Assembly (NCBI RefSeq): GCF_937873925.1
Contig: NZ_CALNAT010000219.1
Span: forward strand, 1-13,129
Direction of reading: 5' to 3'
Length of the DNA: 13,129 nucleotides
Source: an uncultured Proteiniphilum sp.
Lineage (GTDB): Bacteria; Bacteroidota; Bacteroidia; Bacteroidales; Dysgonomonadaceae
The notes beneath the pieces are model-generated. The model saw only the letters and a list, made by a program, of their open reading frames with translations. It was not told the origin of the DNA and searched no databases. Both the position numbers and the translations under genes were made by a program. The first letter of the stretch is position 1, and every line of letters begins with the position of its first letter. Shown in pieces: positions 8,475 to 13,129 of this stretch.

Positions 8475-8695
8475 AATGGGCAATGTGCCAATATGCCAAT
8501 GAGAATAATGTGCCAATGAAACAAAAGATTCAACGGAATTCATTAGAATCGGTGGAACCAACAGAAGTGTAGTTAAATGTGAATAATGGAGAAGTCGGAA
8601 GTTTCCAAACCCAACCAAATGTCCGATACGCCAATGTGTAATTTTACTAATTTGTTGATTAGGTAAGAGTCTCGGATCATAACCCGGGCATAAAT
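8475..8695. other. Spacer between kinase and mnmE with short GCCAAT repeats
   Basis: No gene is supported here. The first part holds clustered GCCAAT units (8487-8492, 8495-8500, 8512-8517), a partial GCAAT at 8480, and one further unit at 8630-8635. They are set in a (A/G)TGCCAAT context with 8-bp and 17-bp steps. GAATAATG also occurs twice (8503-8510 and 8581-8588). The 49-bp repeat copy described separately lies in the middle. An 18-codon ATG reading frame (8516-8572) runs through that repeat but has no other support as a gene. The mnmE promoter is presumably in the last ~100 bp, but I see no clear -33/-7 pair. Confidence 0.6.
8529..8577 (+). repeat. 49-bp dispersed repeat, copy 1
   Basis: Begins TTCAACGGAATTC and ends AACAGAAGTGTAGTTAAA. 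It matches 11918-11966 in the same orientation at 45 of 49 positions by direct comparison, and GAAACAA precedes both copies a few bases upstream. Differences are one A/T, one T/C and two adjacent changes in the GGAACC/GGAGAC segment. Function unknown; it lies in non-coding DNA between the nucleoside kinase and mnmE. Confidence 0.9.
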
Positions 8696-10084
8696 ATGAC
8701 AGAAGATATAATTTGTGCAATATCTACTCCTCCCGGTATGGGAGCGATAGCCGTTATCCGCCTTTCAGGCGAGGGAAGTTGTGCCCTGATCGACCGGATA
8801 TTTCACTCTCCTTCCAGGAAAAAACTGGACGAAGCTACTGCCAATACGGTCCATTTTGGAAGAATCATGGCGGAGGATGAAGTGCTGGATGAAGTGCTGA
8901 TCACTGTTTTCCGTGCACCCCATTCATTTACGGGTGAGGAGAGCGTGGAGATCTCTTGTCACGGATCGGTCTATATTCAGCAGAAGATTATGGAACTGTT
9001 GCTTGCCGGTGGTGCACGGTTAGCCGGGGCGGGCGAGTTCACCCGCCGTGCATTCCGCAACGGTAAGTTCGACCTGAGTCAGGCCGAGGCAGTAGCTGAC
9101 CTGATCGCGTCCTCTTCCCGGGCTTCGCACAGGGTAGCGATGAATCAAATGCGGGGTGGTTTTGCCAAAAAACTGGCCGACTTGCGTGATAAATTGCTGC
9201 AATTCGTTTCACTTATCGAACTGGAACTCGATTTTTCGGAAGAGGATGTGGAATTTGCCAACCGGGAGCAGTTGTACCTGTTGACCGAAGAAATTGAACG
9301 GGAGATCGATAAACTGGTCGGCTCCTTCCGTTTGGGTAACGCCATCAAGAGCGGTATCCCGGTGGCCATTATTGGTGAGACCAATGCGGGTAAATCGACC
9401 TTGCTGAACCTCTTGCTCAATGAGGAAAAAGCCATCGTGAGTGATATCCATGGAACCACGCGCGACGTGATAGAAGATACCATGAATATCGGGGGTGTTA
9501 CGTTCCGGTTTATCGATACGGCCGGTATCCGCCAGACTTCCGATACCATTGAAACGATGGGAATTGAGCGTACATTCCAGAAAATAGAACAGGCATCCAT
9601 TGTGCTGTGGGTAGTTGACCTGACCACACCACGGGAAAAGATTGTGTCCCTGGCAGAGTCCATCCTTCCGAAGACAAAGGAAAAACACCTGATTCTACTG
9701 TTTAACAAAGCCGACCTGATACCGGAAGAAGAGCGGGCAGACATTGAAGGCATCCTTCCGGAAGTGGAGGGTGACAGGCTTTTTATCTCTGCAAAGCAGC
9801 ATTACAATACCGGCCGGTTACAGGAATTGTTAGTGAAAGCCGCGGCCATTCCCGCTATCGGCGAGGAAGATGTGATCGTAACCAACCTGCGTCATTATGA
9901 AGCCCTCACAAAAGCTTTTGAGGCCATCCTCCGTGTAAAAGAGGGTCTGGAAATCGGCATCACTCATGACTTTCTCTCCCAGGACATCCGCGAATGCATG
10001 TTCCATCTTGGCGAGATCACCGGACAAATATCTACCGATGAGATACTCGGCAATATTTTCTCTAAGTTTTGTATCGGTAAGTAA
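8696..10084 (+). CDS. mnmE: tRNA modification GTPase MnmE (TrmE/ThdF)
   Basis: With MnmG, this cytoplasmic GTPase installs the carboxymethylaminomethyl (or aminomethyl) group on U34 of certain tRNAs. The protein is 462 residues, normal for the family. Seen: the N-terminal formyl-THF-binding domain (DIICAISTPPGMGAIAVIRLSG, then SCHGS ~88 and EFTRRAFRNGKFDLSQAEAVADLI ~114-137). A G domain is inserted in a helical domain: G1 GETNAGKST (~227-235), G2 GTTRD (~253-257), G3 DTAGIR (~274-279) and G4 NKAD (~337-340). The C-terminal FCIGK carries the conserved Cys459. G1 reads GETN instead of the commoner GRPN/GxPN, which I believe is usual in Bacteroidetes. The ATG at 8696 fits the conserved start MxEDxICAIST. 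This is a core chromosomal gene and its 3' end is an island integration site elsewhere. Confidence 0.98.
   Translation: MTEDIICAISTPPGMGAIAVIRLSGEGSCALIDRIFHSPSRKKLDEATANTVHFGRIMAEDEVLDEVLITVFRAPHSFTGEESVEISCHGSVYIQQKIMELLLAGGARLAGAGEFTRRAFRNGKFDLSQAEAVADLIASSSRASHRVAMNQMRGGFAKKLADLRDKLLQFVSLIELELDFSEEDVEFANREQLYLLTEEIEREIDKLVGSFRLGNAIKSGIPVAIIGETNAGKSTLLNLLLNEEKAIVSDIHGTTRDVIEDTMNIGGVTFRFIDTAGIRQTSDTIETMGIERTFQKIEQASIVLWVVDLTTPREKIVSLAESILPKTKEKHLILLFNKADLIPEEERADIEGILPEVEGDRLFISAKQHYNTGRLQELLVKAAAIPAIGEEDVIVTNLRHYEALTKAFEAILRVKEGLEIGITHDFLSQDIRECMFHLGEITGQISTDEILGNIFSKFCIGK
10067..10084 (+). other. Candidate island attachment site (attB-like) at mnmE 3' end
   Basis: The last 18 bases of mnmE read TTTTGTATCGGTAAGTAA. 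Known: SGI1-family islands integrate into the last 18 bp of mnmE (thdF/trmE) in Enterobacteria; from memory that site is TTCTGTATTGGTAAGTAA, two differences from this one. Similarity is partly forced by the conserved FCIGK-stop coding. No integrase gene and no second copy of the 18-mer are visible in the window, so use as an attachment site is inference from position and from the change of gene content that follows. Confidence 0.35.
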
Positions 10085-10121
10085 TATATTGATTATAAAT
10101 TCTCTACTCTGCTTCCTCCAT

Positions 10122-10332
10122 ATGTTTGGGCAAGTACGGTTGCGGAAAAACAATCATTTTGGAATCAATTGTAGAGATGTATAGCACAATCGTTCAGGAA
10201 TTATTTATTCAAAGACCCCTACTCAAATTTATAAAATCGATCAACTTGCTGGAAACCTTAAAAGAAAAATCAATTAAATCATTCTCCCACAGAAAGAAAT
10301 CGCAACCTCCAAAGACAACGATCTACATGTGA
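10122..10332 (+). pseudogene. Possible frameshifted remnant of a P-loop ATPase N-terminus
   Basis: An ATG at 10122 starts MFG and then leaves the useful frame. Reading one base less in the GGG at 10128-10130 gives MFGKYGCGKTIILESIVEMY, with a perfect Walker A pattern GxxxxGKT (GKYGCGKT) followed by a hydrophobic helix, as at the start of many AAA or ABC-type ATPases. The frame then runs to a stop at 10332 through a Lys-rich, low-information tail (LKEKSIKSFSHRKKS). About 67 codons are far too few for an ATPase, and no Walker B is present. I read it as a decayed fragment; a chance P-loop match is possible. It lies just after mnmE in the AT-richer segment. Confidence 0.35.
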
Positions 10333-10477
10333 AGGACTACATATACAACAGAATATATTAGGCCGGATTTTCAATGATGGTACGATTACAGTAACAATCG
10401 GTGAGGCGACAAGTTCTTATCCATATATTGCAGATCCGCTGACATTCCGGCGGGAGATAAACACACAAATTAGATGA
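10278..10477 (+). pseudogene. Coding-like remnant split over two frames
   Basis: One frame from 10278 reads ILPQKEIATSKDNDLHVKDY up to a stop near 10348-10350. A second frame then reads GRIFNDGTITVTIGEATSSY from 10361, continuing as PYIADPLTFRREINTQIR to a stop at 10475-10477. Both stretches have protein-like composition, no ATG start is available for the second, and a frameshift near 10350 would join them. I do not recognise the family. Together with the preceding P-loop fragment this accounts for most of the 497-bp gap between mnmE and arsR; the remaining ~40 bp before the ars operator hold nothing I can name. Confidence 0.3.
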
Positions 10478-10517
10478 TAATAGTTTTGTTAAAATCAGGA
10501 GCAATATTTGCAGAAAA

Positions 10518-10541
10518 TTAATTCGTAATATTACGAATTAA
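10518..10541. promoter_or_regulatory. ArsR operator O1 upstream of arsR (perfect 24-bp palindrome)
   Basis: A perfect 24-bp inverted repeat with core TTCGTAATATTACGAA (10522-10537), that is TTCGT-N6-ACGAA, extended by TTAA on both sides. The same core with a different N6 is found before the next gene, as expected for the binding site of a dimeric ArsR/SmtB winged-helix repressor encoded immediately downstream. Confidence 0.8.
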
Positions 10542-10548
10542 AAAATAG

Positions 10549-10564
10549 TTTGTATATTTACGAA
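10549..10564. promoter_or_regulatory. Second ArsR operator half-tandem O2, overlapping the likely arsR promoter
   Basis: TTTGTATATTTACGAA has the same TTCGT-N6-ACGAA layout with one mismatch in the left arm. It starts 27 bp after O1. It includes TATATTTA (10553-10560), one base from the Bacteroidetes -7 element TAnnTTTG, so a repressor here would cover the core promoter. The arsR ATG follows 17 bp later without a Shine-Dalgarno sequence. Confidence 0.6.
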
Positions 10565-10581
10565 CAATAAAAATATAAGAG

Positions 10582-10908
10582 ATGTCAAATAAAGTATTAG
10601 CAGCCGAGCAGAAACAATTAGCACGCTTTGCCAAAGCATTGGGGCATCCTATCCGTATTGCTATACTGGAAATGCTTGCAAACCAGTCATGTTGTTATCA
10701 TGGTGATATGTCGGAAATACTGCCCATTGCCAAAAGTACATTATCGCAGCATTTAAACGAACTTAAAGATGCAGGATTAATACAGGGAACAATTACGTTG
10801 CCGACAGTCAAATACTGTATCAATAAAGAAAATTGGGAAAAGGCAAAAAGTTTGTTTTCAGCTTTCTTTGTAGAAATTAATAATGAAGAAAGCTGTAATT
10901 CCAAGTAA
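10582..10908 (+). CDS. arsR: ArsR/SmtB-family arsenic-responsive transcriptional repressor
   Basis: A 108-residue winged-helix repressor expected to bind operators upstream of itself and of the next gene, and to release them on binding As(III). Seen: KALGHPIRIAILEML (~18-32), the classic ArsR helix pair; the recognition helix AKSTLSQHLNELKDAGLI (~50-67); and the wing GTITLPTVKYCIN (~69-81). The usual ELCVC-type metal-binding motif in the helix before the recognition helix is replaced by SCCYHGD, giving adjacent Cys37-Cys38. Other cysteines are Cys79 and Cys105. As(III) normally needs three thiolates, so Cys37 and Cys38 plus one of the others is a plausible but unproved site. It is first in the ars cluster, preceded by two operators. 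A second operator pair follows its stop, so the downstream genes have their own promoter. Effector identity is inferred from the neighbours (arsenate reductase, Acr3). Confidence 0.93.
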   Translation: MSNKVLAAEQKQLARFAKALGHPIRIAILEMLANQSCCYHGDMSEILPIAKSTLSQHLNELKDAGLIQGTITLPTVKYCINKENWEKAKSLFSAFFVEINNEESCNSK

Positions 10909-10925
10909 AAATTTTACCCAAAATG

Positions 10926-10941
10926 TTCGTTAATCTACGAA
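10926..10941. promoter_or_regulatory. ArsR operator O3 upstream of the arsN-arsC fusion gene
   Basis: TTCGTTAATCTACGAA keeps the exact TTCGT-N6-ACGAA arms and spacing of O1 but has a different centre. The A/T-rich bases after it (TTAAAAAT...GT.TGTAT) also resemble those after O1. It lies in the 73-bp gap between arsR and the fusion gene, marking a separately controlled promoter. Confidence 0.75.
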
Positions 10942-10951
10942 TTAAAAATTG

Positions 10952-10967
10952 TATGTATAAATACGAA
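10952..10967. promoter_or_regulatory. ArsR operator O4 (degenerate), partner of O3
   Basis: TATGTATAAATACGAA has an intact right arm ACGAA and two mismatches in the left arm. It starts 26 bp after O3, against 27 bp between O1 and O2. This repeated distance is the main reason to consider it a real weak site rather than chance AT-rich similarity. The ATG of the next gene follows 14 bp later. Confidence 0.5.
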
Positions 10968-10981
10968 TAATATTGATCTAT

Positions 10982-11905
10982 ATGAAAATAAGGAAAGCGA
11001 CACTGGAAGATGCAAAAGGCATCTGTGATATTTACAATTTCTATGTGGAGGATACAGCTATCACCTTTGAAACGGCAGCTGTAAGCGAAGCCGATATGCA
11101 ACAACGCATTAAAAGTTTTTTAGACGAGGGTTTTCCTTATTATGTCGGAGAGATTAACGGCAAAATTGCAGGTTATTGTTATCTGCATAACTGGAATAAC
11201 CGTTGCGCCTATTCATCCACAAAAGAAATAACAATATATCTTGACAAAGATTTGCAAGGCAAAGGTTTGGGTACAATCCTGTACCAACATCTTTTCAAAG
11301 AAATATATAAAGACGGTATACACACCCTGATCGCAGGAATTTGTATTCCGAATGAAAGTAGTGTACGCCTGCATGAAAAATTCGGTTTTAAACAGGCATC
11401 GCACATGAAAGAAATCGGATGGAAATTTGACCAGTGGCGCGATGTCGGACACTGGCAGCTTGTAATTAAGCAAATACCACCTAAAATCCTTATCCTTTGC
11501 ACGGGCAATAGTTGTCGTAGCCAAATAGCTCATGGATTTTTACAATCATTCGATCCTAAACTATTGGTTTATTCCGCAGGCACAAAGGCAAGCGGGAAGG
11601 TGAATCCCAAAGCGATAGAGGTCATGCAGGATGCAGGGATAGATATTTCACATCATACATCAGATAATGCAGAACAATATATAAATAATGAATGGGACTA
11701 TGTAATTACCGTTTGCGGTGGGGCAAATGAAAGCTGCCCTACATTTTCGGGTAAGGTAAAACACCGTTTACATATGGGATTTGATGATCCTTCCGAAGCA
11801 TCAGGGACGCCCGAATTTATACAATCGGAGTATATCAGGGTAAGGGATGAAATCAAAAAGGCTTTTTACGAACTCTATCTAAACAAGATAAAGGGGCATG
11901 AGTAA
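10982..11905 (+). CDS. Fusion: ArsN1-like GNAT N-acetyltransferase + thioredoxin-type arsenate reductase ArsC
   Basis: A 307-residue two-domain protein. Residues 1-~163 are a GNAT acetyltransferase close to phosphinothricin acetyltransferase/ArsN1: IRKATLEDAKGICDIYNFYV at the start, TAITFE, the acetyl-CoA motif A around DKDLQGKGLGT (~88-98) and HEKFGF (~131-136). Residues ~167-307 are an LMW-phosphatase-fold arsenate reductase: P-loop CTGNSCRS (Cys173, Arg179), DYVITVCGGANESCP with Cys245 and Cys252, MGFDDP (~265-270) and RVRDEIKKAF. The three cysteines match the C10/C82/C89 relay of the Staphylococcus plasmid pI258 ArsC. Known: ArsC reduces As(V) to As(III); ArsN1 acetylates arsinothricin or phosphinothricin. 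The ATG at 10982 is chosen; a TTG three codons upstream is less likely. The stop overlaps an alternative acr3 start by 8 bp. Both halves look complete, with no linker decay. Substrate of the acetyltransferase half is inference. Confidence 0.9.
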   Translation: MKIRKATLEDAKGICDIYNFYVEDTAITFETAAVSEADMQQRIKSFLDEGFPYYVGEINGKIAGYCYLHNWNNRCAYSSTKEITIYLDKDLQGKGLGTILYQHLFKEIYKDGIHTLIAGICIPNESSVRLHEKFGFKQASHMKEIGWKFDQWRDVGHWQLVIKQIPPKILILCTGNSCRSQIAHGFLQSFDPKLLVYSAGTKASGKVNPKAIEVMQDAGIDISHHTSDNAEQYINNEWDYVITVCGGANESCPTFSGKVKHRLHMGFDDPSEASGTPEFIQSEYIRVRDEIKKAFYELYLNKIKGHE

Positions 11906-11917
11906 AAAGAAACAACG

Positions 11918-11966
11918 TTCAACGGAATTCTTTAGAATCGGCGGAGACAACAGAAGTGTAGTTAAA
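11918..11966 (+). repeat. 49-bp dispersed repeat, copy 2, between the fusion gene and acr3
   Basis: 45 of 49 bases match 8529-8577 in direct orientation. It begins 12 bp after the arsN-arsC stop and ends on the base before the chosen acr3 ATG. The frame upstream of that ATG is open through the whole repeat to another ATG at 11898, where it would encode STEFFRIGGDNRSVVK. Whether this is translated, an untranslated leader or an insertion is not decided by the sequence. Confidence 0.9.
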
Positions 11967-12986
11967 ATGAGTTTTTTAGATAAAAACTTAACCCTTTGGA
12001 TTTTCCTTGCTATGGCTGTCGGTGTGGGATTGGGTTATTTTATCCCGTCTTTCAGTAGCTATATAAATTCCATGTCGAGCGGAACAACGAATATACCGTT
12101 GGCTATCGGTCTTATCCTGATGATGTACCCGCCATTGGCGAAAGTGGATTACAAACAACTGCCTAAGGTTTTTTCCAACGTAAAAATACTGACAGTATCA
12201 CTCATCCTGAACTGGATTATCGGGCCTGTCCTGATGTTTTTATTGGCCATCCTCTTCCTGCACGATTATACGGAATACATGGTAGGTGTCATTCTTATCG
12301 GGTTGGCTCGTTGTATTGCGATGGTACTTGTGTGGAACGATCTGGCAGAAGGAAATAGGGAATATGGCGCAGGTTTGGTAGCTCTGAACAGTATTTTTCA
12401 GGTATTCTTTTACAGTTTTTATGCATGGATATTTGTCACAAAACTTCCTCCCTTATTCGGTTTTGAGGGTGCAATAGTGGATATATCAATGGGGACGATT
12501 GCAGAAACAGTCGCTATCTATTTGGGTATTCCTTTCCTGATGGGTATTCTTAGCCGTTTGATATTGGTTAAAATCAAAGGAGAACAATGGTATAAGGAAA
12601 AATTTATCCCTGCTATTTCACCTATTACCTTGATAGCATTATTATTTACCATCATTTTGATGTTTAGCCTGAAAGGAGAATTGATCGTACAAATACCATT
12701 AGAGGTAGTACGGATTGCCATACCGTTATTGATCTATTTCGTGGTGATGTTCTTCCTTAGCTTCTTTGCAGGCAGGCTCATAGGTACATCTTACAATAAG
12801 AATGCTTCGATCGCTTTTACCGCCACAGGTAATAATTTCGAACTGGCTATTGCGGTTGCAATAGGCGTCTTCGGCTTACACAGCGGACAAGCCTTCGCCG
12901 GAGTCGTTGGGCCGCTTGTGGAAGTGCCTATGCTTATCCTGTTGGTAAATATTGCCTTTTGGCTAAAAAGAAAATACTACAAATAA
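11967..12986 (+). CDS. acr3: Acr3-family arsenite efflux transporter
   Basis: A 339-residue inner-membrane protein that exports As(III), with about ten hydrophobic segments starting at LTLWIFLAMAVGVGLGYFIP (~8-27). Family hallmarks seen: GLARCIAMVLVWNDLAEG (~112-129), containing the conserved transport cysteine Cys116; the FTATGNNFELAIAVAI segment (~284-299), which includes the conserved broken-helix region; and GPLVEVPML (~315-323). Length is typical for Acr3 (about 340-370). The ATG at 11967 is preferred because the residues after it match the normal Acr3 N-terminus. An in-frame ATG at 11898 would overlap the preceding stop by 8 bp and add 23 polar residues, most of them encoded by the 49-bp repeat. 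It is co-oriented with the arsenate reductase fusion and completes the reduce-then-export pathway. Base composition is AT-rich like the other ars genes. Confidence 0.96.
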   Translation: MSFLDKNLTLWIFLAMAVGVGLGYFIPSFSSYINSMSSGTTNIPLAIGLILMMYPPLAKVDYKQLPKVFSNVKILTVSLILNWIIGPVLMFLLAILFLHDYTEYMVGVILIGLARCIAMVLVWNDLAEGNREYGAGLVALNSIFQVFFYSFYAWIFVTKLPPLFGFEGAIVDISMGTIAETVAIYLGIPFLMGILSRLILVKIKGEQWYKEKFIPAISPITLIALLFTIILMFSLKGELIVQIPLEVVRIAIPLLIYFVVMFFLSFFAGRLIGTSYNKNASIAFTATGNNFELAIAVAIGVFGLHSGQAFAGVVGPLVEVPMLILLVNIAFWLKRKYYK

Positions 12987-13088
12987 AAAAGAGAATGAGA
13001 ATGAACAGTTGCATGAGTTTTTATATTTATATTCTCAAAATAGAATTTCACTCCTTTTATATTCTCAATACATTTTCCCATTAAAATC
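12987..13088. other. AT-rich gap after acr3 with short direct and inverted repeats
   Basis: TTATATTCTCAA occurs twice, 30 bp apart (13027-13038 and 13057-13068). GAGAATGAGAATGA at 12991-13004 is partly complementary to the ATTCTC units. ATTCT-CAAAAT-AGAAT can form a small hairpin. None has the GC-rich stem and T-run of a standard terminator, so transcription may continue into the following reading frame. Confidence 0.4.
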
Positions 13089-13129
13089 ATGGAAATTATT
13101 ATTATCTCATTATGCGCATTTCTTGTTGC
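13089..13129 (+). CDS. N-terminus of a possible membrane protein (3' truncated by window)
   Basis: Only 13 full codons are visible: an ATG at 13089 followed by MEIIIISLCAFLV. This is a strongly hydrophobic start without a basic signal-peptide head, as in proteins that begin with a transmembrane helix. It resembles the N-termini I remember for TauE/SafE-type permeases of Bacteroidetes, but 13 residues cannot establish that. It follows acr3 in the same orientation after 102 bp and could be an additional gene of the ars cluster. Confidence 0.4.
   Translation, partial: MEIIIISLCAFLV

Noticed and set aside
8516..8572. 18-codon ATG frame through repeat copy 1 as a small gene
   Set aside because: No ribosome binding site, no ATG in the equivalent frame of copy 2 and too short to judge; kept only as a note on the repeat.
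9145..9753. 202-codon minus-strand open frame inside mnmE
   Set aside because: Ser/Arg-rich shadow of the MnmE G domain region with no independent support.
10122..10140. Second att-like copy (TTTGGGCAAGTA) close to the mnmE terminus
   Set aside because: Only a loose, gapped resemblance to TTTGTATCGGTAAGTA; too short and imperfect to call a duplicated attachment site.
10905..10917. GTAAAAATTTTAC palindrome at the arsR stop, as a terminator or operator
   Set aside because: All-AT stem with only a G-C pair at each end, one-base loop and no T-run; it does not match the TTCGT-N6-ACGAA operator and is expected by chance in this composition.

Overview
The window looks like a piece of a Bacteroidales chromosome. 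A Dysgonomonadaceae-like genome (Proteiniphilum, Petrimonas or Dysgonomonas type) is my best guess, inferred from protein style only. Support: a fused uridine-kinase-like nucleoside kinase with a ThrRS-like N-terminus, a Bacteroidetes-style Na/Pi-PhoU transporter, an SUI1 protein next to a RecB-like helicase-nuclease, weak Shine-Dalgarno signals and AT-rich intergenic DNA.

Layout. Bases 2-1147 (+) encode the C-terminal part of a PQQ-type beta-propeller protein whose start lies outside the window. It converges on a tightly packed minus-strand block, 6652 down to 1211: Na/Pi cotransporter with a PhoU-like tail, then an SUI1/eIF1-like protein, then an AddA/RecB-like helicase-nuclease. Short or overlapping junctions suggest one transcript. 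A 154-bp AT-rich divergent region separates this block from the plus-strand nucleoside kinase (6807-8474). Next comes a 221-bp spacer with short GCCAAT repeats and one copy of a 49-bp repeat, then mnmE (8696-10084).

After mnmE the character changes. The DNA becomes visibly AT-richer, a ~400-bp stretch holds only frameshifted coding-like remnants, and then a compact arsenic-resistance cluster follows: arsR, a fused GNAT acetyltransferase-arsenate reductase (ArsN1-ArsC type), acr3, and the first codons of a possible membrane protein at the window edge. The 3' end of mnmE is a known integration site for genomic islands in other bacteria (SGI1 family), and its last 18 bases here are very similar to that site. 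I infer that the ars cluster arrived as, or within, an island at this hotspot.

How the ars genes work together: ArsR probably binds paired TTCGT-N6-ACGAA operators. A pair of these sites lies before arsR, and a second pair, at almost the same spacing, lies before the fusion gene. Arsenate would be reduced by the ArsC half of the fusion and arsenite exported by Acr3. The acetyltransferase half resembles the phosphinothricin/arsinothricin N-acetyltransferase family and may inactivate an organoarsenical antibiotic. A second copy of the 49-bp repeat lies exactly between the fusion gene and acr3, where it leaves the start of acr3 ambiguous.

The most notable items are the fusion enzyme, the duplicated operator architecture, the 49-bp repeat pair and the mnmE junction. 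I saw no CRISPR array, tRNA, rRNA, integrase or intact insertion sequence.
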